This document shows, in pieces, positions 1 through 8,851 of a DNA stretch of 64,000 nt; position 1 is the first letter of the stretch, and every line of letters begins with the position of its first letter. The notes under the pieces are model-generated. The model had not been told where the DNA came from and did not search any database. It saw nothing but the letters and a program-made list of their open reading frames with translations. A program made the translations under genes and the position numbers. This DNA is from WTJO01 sp965660165 (GTDB lineage Bacteria > Pseudomonadota > Alphaproteobacteria > Puniceispirillales > Puniceispirillaceae). Location of the stretch: assembly GCA_965660165.1 (NCBI GenBank), contig CBFHYU010000005.1, positions 1 to 64,000 on the forward strand, in the 5' to 3' direction.

Positions 1-498
1 TGATGATCAATACAGACAGCCCAAGCATTAGCCTATTTACCAACAGAACAGCGCTAGATAGCTTTCTGGCAAAACACCCTTAAAACAGGTATAAAGTGTA
101 TAATATTTTGTTTTTTCTAGCATAGGCTATAATCGTTAATCATTTTAAGCAAGTATTTTTATTACATTTTACACTTTTTAAGTTTAAGGATAAACTGTTA
201 CCCATTTCGCATTATCACTTCAGAGACAATCATCGCAGAACAGTCTAAAAAAACCGTTAACAGCTGGAATTTTTTTGATATTTTGATGATTTTCGGGTGT
301 GGGCTGATTTTATGTCTTAGGTTATGCTGGCAGGCATAGGTGATCGCAACGCCAAAACCATTCGTACACAACACCATAGCAACAATACGGTTTTGCTTGT
401 TCTAAGTGAGCCAGACAGCTAACGTGAGGCTGGCAGAAAGATAGTGATGATAACGCCAGCACAGTTCAACATTTTCACAGAATCGGTACACACAGATT
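1..498. other. AT-rich gene-free region upstream of folE
   Basis: No convincing complete gene lies here. The stretch is AT-rich with several stop codons in all frames. A TATAAT at 128-133 could be a -10 element, but no good -35 sits 16-18 bases before it and it is over 350 bases from folE. On the minus strand an ATG at 25-27 opens a short hydrophobic frame (MLGLSVLII) that runs off the left edge. It could be the start of a divergent exported or membrane protein, but nine codons cannot establish that. I see no recognisable riboswitch or RNA gene. Confidence 0.5.
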
Positions 499-1161
499 AT
501 GACCACATATGATGAGATCACAGAGTTAGGCGCTCAGCCATCTGCACAGCAAAGCTTAGACGAGCACCCTATGGGCACATCTGATACGCCCAGACCAACA
601 CGTGCGCAAGCAGAGGCGGCGGTTAATGTTCTGCTTAGATGGGCAGGGGATAACCCATCGCGTGAGGGGCTGGTTGATACGCCTGCACGTGTAGTGCGGT
701 CTTATGAAGAATTTTTCTCGGGCTATCATGATAACCCTGAGGAGATGCTTGCCCGTACCTTTGAAGAGGTTGAGGGATATGATGATATGGTCATGTTGCG
801 CGATATTGCCCTGCAATCTCATTGTGAGCATCATATGGTGCCAATTTTGGGGGTTGCGCATATTGCCTATCTGCCAGATAGGCGGGTGGTGGGCATTTCA
901 AAGCTGGCGCGAGTGCTAGATAGCTTTGCCCGCAGATTGCAAACCCAAGAAACCATGACAGCGCAAGTCTCGCAGACAATTCAAAATGCGCTAGCCCCAA
1001 AAGGGGTGGCGATTTTAATTGATGCACAACATCAATGCATGACAACACGCGGGGTCAAAAAAACAGATGTCTCTATGGTAACAACCAGCTTTACAGGCGT
1101 ATTTAAGACAGATGATGCGTTACGAAACAGGTTTTTTAACCAGATACAAATGCCACGATAA
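499..1161 (+). CDS. folE: GTP cyclohydrolase I
   Basis: Converts GTP to 7,8-dihydroneopterin triphosphate, the first step of tetrahydrofolate (and queuosine precursor) synthesis in the cytoplasm. The 220-residue protein carries the family zinc site: Cys109 and His112 in SHCEHH, and Cys180 in QCMTTRG. The core motif GISKLARVLDSFARRLQTQE lies at residues 132-151. The first 30 residues are poorly conserved and the upstream Shine-Dalgarno is weak, so translation could instead begin at Met25 (position 571). The next folate-pathway gene in the window, folB, is 23 kb away, so the pathway is not clustered. The family assignment is secure. Confidence 0.96.
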   Translation: MTTYDEITELGAQPSAQQSLDEHPMGTSDTPRPTRAQAEAAVNVLLRWAGDNPSREGLVDTPARVVRSYEEFFSGYHDNPEEMLARTFEEVEGYDDMVMLRDIALQSHCEHHMVPILGVAHIAYLPDRRVVGISKLARVLDSFARRLQTQETMTAQVSQTIQNALAPKGVAILIDAQHQCMTTRGVKKTDVSMVTTSFTGVFKTDDALRNRFFNQIQMPR

Positions 1162-1311
1162 CCCCCTTTAATGATCAGATAATCTATGGCATTGCTGGAC
1201 AATCGCGTAAAAACCGCTTAGTAAACAACTTGAAAGAAGGGCATGGCTGATTGCAAATCAGCCTTATGTCTGATGTTTGCTTTTGTTTGCTGTTATCAGG
1301 TAATCTCATCC

Positions 1312-2757
1312 ATGCAGGCCGCACCCGTTCTGAATATTTTAGGCATTTTGCTTAGCTTGCTGGCAGGCGCCATGCTAGCGCCTATGGTGGTTGATTTATA
1401 TCTTGGTGATCCAAACTGGCAATCTTTTGCCATTGGCGCCTTATTCACTGGATTTGTGGGGGTATGTTTATGGCTTGCCTTTAACCGATCTGAACAATCT
1501 GATTTGGGCTTGAAAGAAGCATTTTTGCTGACCAATGGGGCATGGTTATTTATCGGGCTGTTTGGTGCATTGCCGCTGTTTTTATCAACCATGTCACTAT
1601 CGCTTACAGATGCGATATTTGAAGCGATTTCGGGCATTACCACGACTGGTTCAACCGTCTTGCGCGAGATTGAACAGGCATCTTATGGGGTGTTGCTGTG
1701 GCGTGCTTTGTTACAATGGCTTGGCGGGGTTGGGATTATTGTGATGGCGCTTGCGATTTTCCCCATGCTAAGTGTGGGCGGTATGCAGCTGTTTAAGACT
1801 GAAAGCTTTGAAGCCGCAGATAAGGTAATCCCCCGAGCCCGACAGCTAGCAGGCGGAATTTTTGCCGTTTATACCGCGCTCACCCTGTTATGGACATGTA
1901 TGATGATGCTGGCTGGCATGCCGTTTTTTGATGCGCTTACCCATGCTATGACAACGCTGGCAACGGGCGGCTATTCCACCAAAACAGCGTCCATAGGGGC
2001 TTTTGATTCCCAGCTAATTGAGCTGATTGTGATTGGCGGTATGATTGTGGGAAGCCTACCTTTTGTGCATTATCTGGCACTTACCAGAGGCGGCTGGAAA
2101 TCGTTAATTGAAGACCCGCAAGTAAAGTGGTTTCTGGCACTAACCGCCATTATTGTCAGCCTGATTTCTGGCTCGCTCTATCAAGATGGCTATCGGCTGG
2201 CAGAGGCGATAAGACTAGCCTCTTTCAACACCATCTCTATCATCACAGGCACTGGATATGGCACTGCCGATTTTGCGACATGGGGCGGGGCGGCCACTAC
2301 CATCTTGCTGATTTGTATGTTTGTGGGGGGATGTGCTGGGTCTACCACCTGCGGCATTAAAATGTTCAGACTGCAAGTGTTGGCTGGCACAATACGGGTT
2401 CAGCTAGCGCGGCTTTTGCGGCCTCATGCGGTTGTGCTGACCTATTATAACAGGCGGCCTGTGCCAGATGCAGTAATGGATTCTGTGACAGGCTTTTTCT
2501 ATTTGTATATTTTGTGCTTTGTGCTGATGGCGATCTTGCTTGGGCTGATCGGGCTGGATTTTGATTCAGCGATTTCAGGCGCGGCGACCTCAATTTCAAA
2601 TGTTGGGCCAGGTCTTGGTAGCACAATTGGCCCTGCTGGCAATTTTGCTAGCCTGCCTGATATGGCCAAATGGATTATGTGTTTTGGTATGTTGCTTGGC
2701 AGGCTGGAATTATTTACCGTTCTGGTCGTGCTTAATCCGCTATTTTGGCGGCGCTGA
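1312..2757 (+). CDS. trkH: Trk-type potassium uptake protein TrkH
   Basis: Integral membrane, K+-translocating subunit of a Trk system, normally gated by the NAD-binding protein TrkA, which is not in this window. Four pore-loop signatures typical of the family are visible: SGITTTGSTV, TTLATGGYST, ITGTGYGTADF and SNVGPGLG. The conserved ending GRLELFTVLVVLNPLFWRR is also present. The frame is open from 1243. However, family members begin close to the sequence after Met at 1312 (QAAPVLNILGILLSLLAGAML), and the start at 1243 has its AG-rich stretch only two bases away. I therefore prefer 1312, giving 481 residues. It converges on the next gene with a 7-base gap. Confidence 0.94.
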   Translation: MQAAPVLNILGILLSLLAGAMLAPMVVDLYLGDPNWQSFAIGALFTGFVGVCLWLAFNRSEQSDLGLKEAFLLTNGAWLFIGLFGALPLFLSTMSLSLTDAIFEAISGITTTGSTVLREIEQASYGVLLWRALLQWLGGVGIIVMALAIFPMLSVGGMQLFKTESFEAADKVIPRARQLAGGIFAVYTALTLLWTCMMMLAGMPFFDALTHAMTTLATGGYSTKTASIGAFDSQLIELIVIGGMIVGSLPFVHYLALTRGGWKSLIEDPQVKWFLALTAIIVSLISGSLYQDGYRLAEAIRLASFNTISIITGTGYGTADFATWGGAATTILLICMFVGGCAGSTTCGIKMFRLQVLAGTIRVQLARLLRPHAVVLTYYNRRPVPDAVMDSVTGFFYLYILCFVLMAILLGLIGLDFDSAISGAATSISNVGPGLGSTIGPAGNFASLPDMAKWIMCFGMLLGRLELFTVLVVLNPLFWRR

Positions 2758-2764
2758 TAGCCGA

Positions 2765-3403
2765 TTATGGACGTGTCATCTGGTCAACTTGTGCGATTTT
2801 CTCGCGGGCAAGCCCATCTAGTAAATCTAAGGCGTTTAGCACTGTCTTACGAATGGTCATCTCATGCATATTCGGCGTGGCAGATTCCTTAATCGTATCT
2901 GATGCTGTTGCCGTTAGCTCAATCAGCGCATTTTTATTGCCTACGGGCTGAATCCACATCAGATCAGCCGTAATATCGACCCGCACCTTATAGGCTTGCT
3001 GATCCTTAAACACATTGATCAGTTTTTTATCTTGTGGAATTTCAGTTACCGTAACGCTAGCTTGCTGGATATCTAGCACCACCTCGCCTGACCCTGCAAC
3101 AGGCAATAGCACCTGTGATGCCCAGTCCACAATCATCGAAGATAGGTTTGGCGAAAGGGTATGTTCAATATAGGGCGGCTCCATTGGCATTTGCCAATTT
3201 TCGTAAATATTCAATTTTCGCGCATCCAGACGCAAGGCAGAATAGCCTGATATATCTGTCTTAGGCAGGATTTTGGGTTGCGAAGATGTCATACAGCCTG
3301 TCAATAGCAACAGAGCCAGCATCGGCGCCAACAGGCGGAAGCTGGCTGAAATTGGCTTGCCAGATGTTCCAGAATTATGAAAAAACTTTGTTAAATCATA
3401 CAT
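2765..3403 (-). CDS. Outer-membrane-type lipoprotein of unknown function
   Basis: A 212-residue protein with a lipoprotein signal: basic/polar residues, a hydrophobic run ending LLLLTG, then Cys37, which would be lipidated. The mature part is rich in beta-type sequence and looks soluble and periplasmic. I do not recognise a specific family. The layout (short lipoprotein, about 175-residue mature domain, hydrophilic C-terminus) resembles lipoproteins found near central genes in alphaproteobacteria. A GGGGCAG-like sequence precedes the ATG at 3403 and could serve as ribosome binding site. It is followed on the same strand by hslO with 128 bases upstream of its own start, so it probably has its own promoter or is the tail of the arg/hslO transcript. 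Confidence 0.75.
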   Translation of the reverse strand: MYDLTKFFHNSGTSGKPISASFRLLAPMLALLLLTGCMTSSQPKILPKTDISGYSALRLDARKLNIYENWQMPMEPPYIEHTLSPNLSSMIVDWASQVLLPVAGSGEVVLDIQQASVTVTEIPQDKKLINVFKDQQAYKVRVDITADLMWIQPVGNKNALIELTATASDTIKESATPNMHEMTIRKTVLNALDLLDGLAREKIAQVDQMTRP

Positions 3404-3531
3404 TTATCTGCCCCATATAATGATAGAATATGCCCCATTTTGCCTATGTTAGGGCGCCACCATGTTTCGCTTAGAAATAATAGAACAGATTTTCGCTATT
3501 GAAAAGCGGTCAAAAGGACAGCAAAGCAGAT

Positions 3532-4464
3532 TTAATCTTGAAATGAGGTAAGATCATAACAACGTTCAGCCTTGCAAAACTCGCAATTTACCACCAGCCT
3601 GCCAGCTTCGTCAGCGACTGAGGCGCGTTGATCAGATGACAGGCCTGCCAACATCATCTCAACCTTCTCATCAGAACAACGACATTTATCTGCTAGCTGA
3701 AGCGGCGGCTGGACATGCACCCCATGGGCATGAAATAGCCTAAATAGAATATCTTGTGCTGATAGGGTATGATCTACCAGCTCGTCTTGAGTGACTGAGC
3801 GTTGTAAAATAGTGCTTGTCTGCCATAAATCTTCTTCATCTATCAGATTAGACTCAGAGGGGCTGTCACCGCCCCGTTCAGCAATTTTCTGCAACATCAT
3901 GGCTGCGGCAACCCAGCCAGATTCTGTATTTACAGCGATTGTCATCACAGAGGTTGCGAGCTGTTCTGAATTTTTGAACCATTGGGTTGCACAATCGCCA
4001 AGCGTGCCGCCTGAAAGCTCAACAATACCTTGATATCTATGGGCTTTCTCGCCACTAACAGATGCATCCTGATCGACCGTAAAGGCGATATAGCCCTGCC
4101 CAAGCAGACTATCAATATCAGCCGGGCTGGTAAGTATTTTATCGATAAGCGCACGCTCATCAAACGAGACATAGGCTCTGATATGGCCGTCAGAGGTTAC
4201 ATCGGCAAAAAGTGTTTTTACCGCCTCATTGCCTTTTGCCTGCACCGTAAAAACCCCATCAAATTTCAGCGTGGCGGCCAGACAGCCTGCTAGCGCGACT
4301 GTCTCAGCGCCTAGCCCTGAGATAATATCAGGATAATCATGGCGCGCAAAAATGCTGGCTACAGGGTTAAAAATCCGCACCAGCCTGCCTCTGATCAGTG
4401 GCTTGCTATGCTCAGGTGAGCCTGTAAGGTAGAAGGGCTGAACAACAGAATCAGGAATATTCAT
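3532..4464 (-). CDS. hslO: Redox-regulated chaperone Hsp33
   Basis: Cytosolic holdase chaperone that is activated when its zinc is released by oxidative disulfide formation. The 310-residue protein has the N-terminal Hsp33 fold and the C-terminal redox switch, with Cys261-x-Cys263 (CRCS) and Cys294-x-x-Cys297 (CEFC), the four zinc ligands. A fifth cysteine, Cys302, lies just after the switch. The gene lies 17 bases downstream of argF on the same strand, forming argD-argF-hslO, a common alphaproteobacterial arrangement that supports the call. The start at 4464 gives the usual family length. Confidence 0.96.
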   Translation of the reverse strand: MNIPDSVVQPFYLTGSPEHSKPLIRGRLVRIFNPVASIFARHDYPDIISGLGAETVALAGCLAATLKFDGVFTVQAKGNEAVKTLFADVTSDGHIRAYVSFDERALIDKILTSPADIDSLLGQGYIAFTVDQDASVSGEKAHRYQGIVELSGGTLGDCATQWFKNSEQLATSVMTIAVNTESGWVAAAMMLQKIAERGGDSPSESNLIDEEDLWQTSTILQRSVTQDELVDHTLSAQDILFRLFHAHGVHVQPPLQLADKCRCSDEKVEMMLAGLSSDQRASVADEAGRLVVNCEFCKAERCYDLTSFQD

Positions 4465-4481
4465 GGCGCGGGCTATACGGG

Positions 4482-5381
4482 CTAAAAATTATCATCAAAA
4501 ATATGTGCCAAAATGGCCTTCTGGGCATGTAGCCTGTTTTCAGCCTCATCAAACACGACAGATTGCGCACCATCAATTACCTCTGCTGTGACTTCCTGAC
4601 CCCGCAAAGCAGGCAAGCAATGCATGAAAATCGCATCTGGGGCGGCAAGGCTCATCAATTTTTGTGTGACCTGAAATGGCGCAAGATCAAGCCGCCTATT
4701 GCCTTCCTCATCTCCCATTGAAATCCAGACATCTGTTACCAGCACAGTTGCGTTTGTAGCAGCCTTCTCAGCTTCATCCACAAAGATGATAGTAGCGCCT
4801 TGAGCCCGCGCCCATGCTACTAAATGCGCTGGCGGACGATAGGCTTCTGGCCCTGCAATGCGCAATTCAAAGCCAAATAACGCTGCAGCTTCAATCCAAG
4901 AATTGGCTACATTATTACCATCACCAAACCAAGTTACAATCTGGTTTTCAAGCGGGCCTAGATGCGCCTGTATGGTTTGCAAATCAGCCATTATCTGGCA
5001 TGGGTGCGAGAGGTTGGTTAGCCCGTTAATCACAGGAATAGTGCCATGTTCGGCAAATTCGGCCACAGTGTCATGGCGCAATGCACGAATCATCACACCA
5101 TCTAGATAACGAGATAATACTTTGGCTGTGTCAGAAACAGTCTCGCCACGCCCAAGTTGAAGATCATGGGCGGCAAGCATAATAGGGGTGCCGCCTAGCT
5201 GTCTGATTCCCACTTCAAATGACACTCTTGTGCGGGTAGATGGTTTTTCAAAAATCATCCCGATTGATTTGCCTGCTAGCGGGGTAGAGGTATCTGTACC
5301 AGCTTTCATCTGAGCTGCGGTATCCAGCATGGCACTAAGCCTGTCCCGATCAAAATCACGTAAATCCAGAAAATGTCTCAT
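4482..5381 (-). CDS. argF: Ornithine carbamoyltransferase
   Basis: Makes citrulline from ornithine and carbamoyl phosphate in arginine biosynthesis. The 299-residue cytoplasmic enzyme has all the signatures: carbamoyl-phosphate binding STRTR at residues 48-52, HPCQ at 126-129, and the ornithine-loop HCLP at 254-257. The length is normal. It lies 29 bases downstream of argD on the same strand and 17 bases upstream of hslO, so the three are almost certainly one transcript. argH is in this window but 10 kb away; argG and the earlier arg genes are elsewhere. Confidence 0.97.
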   Translation of the reverse strand: MRHFLDLRDFDRDRLSAMLDTAAQMKAGTDTSTPLAGKSIGMIFEKPSTRTRVSFEVGIRQLGGTPIMLAAHDLQLGRGETVSDTAKVLSRYLDGVMIRALRHDTVAEFAEHGTIPVINGLTNLSHPCQIMADLQTIQAHLGPLENQIVTWFGDGNNVANSWIEAAALFGFELRIAGPEAYRPPAHLVAWARAQGATIIFVDEAEKAATNATVLVTDVWISMGDEEGNRRLDLAPFQVTQKLMSLAAPDAIFMHCLPALRGQEVTAEVIDGAQSVVFDEAENRLHAQKAILAHIFDDNF

Positions 5382-5410
5382 CGGTATCTGCTTTCAAGAA
5401 ATGAGCTGAA

Positions 5411-6610
5411 TTAAGCGGTTTGCACAGAGGTGAAATAGCTATCAATCGCAGATAATGCGAAGCGCATTTCATCTTCTGAAATGGTTAATGGCGGCAATAA
5501 TCTAAGCACATTATCACCTGCTGGCACGCATAATAAATGATGGTCACGCAATGCGGCATTTACCTCTGCGGCGACCAGATTATCAGCAAGCCTTACCCCT
5601 CGCAGAAAGCCCTGCCCTCTTACTTCAATAACATAATGCGGGAATTTTTTGGCTAGCGTGTGTAGCTCTTGTTCTAAAAATGCGGCACCCTGTCTGACGC
5701 GCTCTAAGAACTGAGGCGCTTCAAGCCCATCAAGCACTGCATTTGCCACTGCCATAGCCAGCGGATTACCGCCAAAGGTAGAGCCATGACTGCCAGGCCC
5801 CATCGCGTCACCAATTGCCTTTCTGGCAATCACAGCACCAACTGGAAAGCCGCCGCCAAGCCCTTTGGCAAGCACAACAATATCTGGCTGAATCTCGGCA
5901 TGTTCAAAGGCAAACATCCGCCCTGTTCTGCCCATACCGCTCTGTACCTCATCTGCAATTACCAGCACGCCAAATTCATCTGCCGCCGCTCTTACGCCTT
6001 CAATATAGCCCGCAGGCGCCGCCACAGCGCCGCCTTCACCTTGCACAGGCTCTATCATGATCGCAGCCACCGTATCATCAAGCATATCGCGCAACGCATT
6101 CAGATTACCAAATGGCGCATGCAAAAAGCCTGCTGGCATTGGCCCAAACCCTTCTCTGAATAAGGGTTTATCTGTTGCCGCCAGCATGCCTAATGTGCGC
6201 CCGTGAAATGAATTTCCTGCGCAAATAATATTATATCTATCAGCAGAGCTATTTCTATAGTGATACCGCCGTGCCATTTTTACAGCAGCTTCATTTGCTT
6301 CAGCCCCTGAATTGCAGAAAAATACTTGGTCAAGTCCTGCAAGTTTGGCCAGTCGCCATGCTAGCTTTTCCTGTCCTTCGATACGATATAGGTTTGAGGT
6401 ATGCCATAATTTATCAACCTGTTGATGTAATGCCTCACGCAGCCGGCTATCCCCATGACCAAACACATTAACAGCAATCCCTGACGCACAATCAAGATAC
6501 GCATCATCTGATGCGGTATAGAGCCATGAGCCGTCACCACGCACAAAAGACAGATCTGCACGCCCATAGGTTGGCATTACTGCCTGCTGGTAGCTATCTG
6601 TCTTACTCAT
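5411..6610 (-). CDS. argD: Acetylornithine aminotransferase (class III, PLP)
   Basis: PLP-dependent transaminase acting on N-acetylornithine in arginine synthesis. The family commonly also serves succinyl-diaminopimelate in lysine synthesis. In the 399 residues I see NSGAEAN (100-106) for phosphate binding, the DEVQSGMGRTG segment, and the Schiff-base lysine Lys249 in LAKGLGGGFP. It is the first gene of argD-argF-hslO. The 136 bases upstream, before the end of dcd, would hold the operon promoter. I did not find a convincing arginine-repressor operator there. Confidence 0.96.
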   Translation of the reverse strand: MSKTDSYQQAVMPTYGRADLSFVRGDGSWLYTASDDAYLDCASGIAVNVFGHGDSRLREALHQQVDKLWHTSNLYRIEGQEKLAWRLAKLAGLDQVFFCNSGAEANEAAVKMARRYHYRNSSADRYNIICAGNSFHGRTLGMLAATDKPLFREGFGPMPAGFLHAPFGNLNALRDMLDDTVAAIMIEPVQGEGGAVAAPAGYIEGVRAAADEFGVLVIADEVQSGMGRTGRMFAFEHAEIQPDIVVLAKGLGGGFPVGAVIARKAIGDAMGPGSHGSTFGGNPLAMAVANAVLDGLEAPQFLERVRQGAAFLEQELHTLAKKFPHYVIEVRGQGFLRGVRLADNLVAAEVNAALRDHHLLCVPAGDNVLRLLPPLTISEDEMRFALSAIDSYFTSVQTA

Positions 6611-6746
6611 GGCGTTATCCTTATCCTGCCTTCATCTTGACTGTTATGCCAAAAATGCTCACATGCGGAAGCGGAAGTTATGCGATGATTTAGGCCAGCA
6701 TGTCAAGCAATTCTGCGTTGCTATTAAATCTGAAAAACACCTAGAT

Positions 6747-7883
6747 TTATACGGTGAAATGCTTTGCCAGCTTCAGACCCTGCGACTGATAGTTTGACCC
6801 TGAGCCGTGAGTGCCATAAAGCTGGTCTGGAATTGCGGCCATAGGCTCATATACCAGACGGCATACTGTTTGCGCCTGTTCAATCACAAAGGGCACGTCA
6901 TGCGAGCGCACTTCCAGAACAGCCCGTGTCGGCATCGCGCCGATTTCCTCACAGCCAAAGCCAGGATCAAAAAATCCCGCATAATGCGCTCTGAACTCGC
7001 CTACAGCAGTATCATAAGCCCGCATTTCAGCTGCCATATTAGGCGGCACATGCACAAATTCTCTGCTTGCCAGAATATAGAATTCGTCTGGGTTCAGAAT
7101 AAGCCCGCCTTGGGCTAAATCTTCTTGCCGAACAGCCTCCCAAAAACGGTGCGCCTGATACGCGCCGACCCTATCAATATCAACAAGCGCAGCATGTTTA
7201 CGCGCACGCCAGCCCACCAGCCCTGTTGAGGGGTCTGGCACCAGATTAACAGATAAAGAAATGCCATCTCTGATAGAATAGACAGATGGGTTATCATACC
7301 GCACTAATTGCTTTTCTTGTTGCAAGGCCTCTAGTGCCGCATCATCAAGCTGTGATGCCCCACGCCTGAGCCGCAATTGAGATAGCCTGCTACCTGTTCT
7401 TAGTTTTACGGCAAATGTGCGAGGAGATATTTCTGCATAAAGCGGCCCTGAATAGCCAGCCGCAACTGATTCAAATTCGACACATCCATCTGAGATCAGT
7501 CTGGTAAATACATCTAGCCTGCCTGTAGATGATTTTGGATTTGCCAGCGCTGAAATACCTTGTGGCAAATTTAGCCGCTCGCATAATTCAACCACATAGA
7601 CAGAGCCAGTCTCAAGCACCGCGCCTTCTGATAGATCCATCTCATACATCGCAAACGCATCTATCTTATCTTGCACAGTCTGGCCATGACCTGGCAGAAA
7701 TGATGCCTGTATCCGCCAACATCTGCGGCCAAGACGCAAATCGATTGAGGCAGGTTGCATCTGATGCGCTTCAATATCTGGCGTAGCAGAGATATAGCCA
7801 AGCTCAATTGCGTGAGCTAGCTGGCTTTGTGGCAGAATCCCATTACCTGCGTGCTGAAATGATGAGTGTGCAGATGCTGGCAT
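6747..7883 (-). CDS. dcd: 2'-deoxycytidine 5'-triphosphate deaminase, long two-domain form
   Basis: Deaminates dCTP to dUTP for dTTP synthesis. At 378 residues it is about twice the length of the E. coli Dcd and matches the long bacterial form with two dUTPase-like folds in tandem. Motifs visible are QPASIDLRLG (about residues 43-52), ALANPKSSTGRLDVFTRLI (about 117-135) with the nucleotide-binding serine pair, and a second-half repeat around the conserved GFFDPGFG. It lies 136 bases upstream of argD on the same strand. The ATG at 7883 gives a short polar N-terminus before the conserved GILPQSQL. The function is established for related proteins, not tested here. Confidence 0.93.
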   Translation of the reverse strand: MPASAHSSFQHAGNGILPQSQLAHAIELGYISATPDIEAHQMQPASIDLRLGRRCWRIQASFLPGHGQTVQDKIDAFAMYEMDLSEGAVLETGSVYVVELCERLNLPQGISALANPKSSTGRLDVFTRLISDGCVEFESVAAGYSGPLYAEISPRTFAVKLRTGSRLSQLRLRRGASQLDDAALEALQQEKQLVRYDNPSVYSIRDGISLSVNLVPDPSTGLVGWRARKHAALVDIDRVGAYQAHRFWEAVRQEDLAQGGLILNPDEFYILASREFVHVPPNMAAEMRAYDTAVGEFRAHYAGFFDPGFGCEEIGAMPTRAVLEVRSHDVPFVIEQAQTVCRLVYEPMAAIPDQLYGTHGSGSNYQSQGLKLAKHFTV

Positions 7884-8026
7884 TCAATACCCCCCTCGTT
7901 AGGCATACATAAATTCACGCATTGTTTTAGCCTAATATTAGATCTAAATTGAAGCATATTTTCACACATCACAACGCATTATGCTATAGCTTACCCTCTG
8001 AGACGCCAAACATAAAGCGCCTAAGC

Positions 8027-8707
8027 ATGATAAAACCCGCTGAGAACATGGATAACGACCCAGCTATACGCCACATATCTGATACGCGCCTGCAACAACG
8101 CCTGCATAATAAAGCAGCGCATTATCTGGCACGATATGCCAGTACAACAGCGCGGCTTGAAACAGTATTACGCCGCTTTGCAACCCGCAAAATTGGCGCT
8201 CTGCCCCCTGACCAGCTTGAGCGCTGTATCAAACAGGTAATCGAGAGCTGTATTGCGGCTGGCTATGTTGATGATAGCGCGTTTATCCGAAATCGCTTTC
8301 GTGCGGCAAGGCAATCAGGCCACTCTATCCGCATGGTCACGCAAAAGCTTATCGCCGCTGGCATCCCAGCCGAGATAATTGAAGCTGAGCGCATTGCGAT
8401 GTTTGCCTCTCAAGCTCAAGATGAATCAGATATCAATTATCATTCCCAAGATATGCCGCCTGCCTCTATGAACGAGATTGAGCTGGTGGCAGCGATTCAG
8501 TTTGCTCGCAAGAAAAAATTAGCCTGTTTTGCTGAACCAGATACAGGCAAAGACCCGTTTGTTGTCAAAAACAGCACCCTTGGCAGGCTGGCACGGCGCG
8601 GCTTTAGCTATGATATCTGCGCTGCATTGCTCGCTTTTGATGATGCAGATGCAGCCTTGGCGCGGGCAGATGAAATTTCTGCCAGAATCCCGCCCGCATT
8701 AAGCTAG
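8027..8707 (+). CDS. recX: RecX-like regulatory protein
   Basis: RecX proteins bind RecA filaments and modulate recombination. This protein has the three-helix repeats of the family: YLARYASTTARLETVLRRF, then GYVDDSAFIRNRFRAARQSG, followed by a repeat in which RKKK and GRLARRGFSYD can be read. The frame is open from 7949, but the first 26 residues do not look like the family, so I place the start at Met 8027; Met 8048 is also possible. Divergent from dcd. The recA gene is not in the window. An insertion of roughly 30 residues around residues 125-155 of the shorter form is less conserved. Confidence 0.88.
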   Translation: MIKPAENMDNDPAIRHISDTRLQQRLHNKAAHYLARYASTTARLETVLRRFATRKIGALPPDQLERCIKQVIESCIAAGYVDDSAFIRNRFRAARQSGHSIRMVTQKLIAAGIPAEIIEAERIAMFASQAQDESDINYHSQDMPPASMNEIELVAAIQFARKKKLACFAEPDTGKDPFVVKNSTLGRLARRGFSYDICAALLAFDDADAALARADEISARIPPALS

Positions 8708-8851
8708 CTAGCAAATTATGCTCTGCTAGGTGACAGGCGATATCGTTAAGTTCTTTTCATTTTGCCCTGAAGTGATTAAACTTGTAAGGCAATTGGCACA
8801 GAATATCGATAGGTATCATACAAATAAAATGGCATTAGGGGGGACGTTGTC

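Noticed and set aside
1243..1311. Upstream start of trkH at 1243
   Set aside because: The extra 23 residues do not match the family and the purine-rich stretch is only two bases from the ATG.
8793..8819. Possible acs promoter TTGGCA ... TATCAT
   Set aside because: Spacing is only 15 bases and both boxes are imperfect; too weak to list. It also lacks the TTGC half needed for a sigma54 site.
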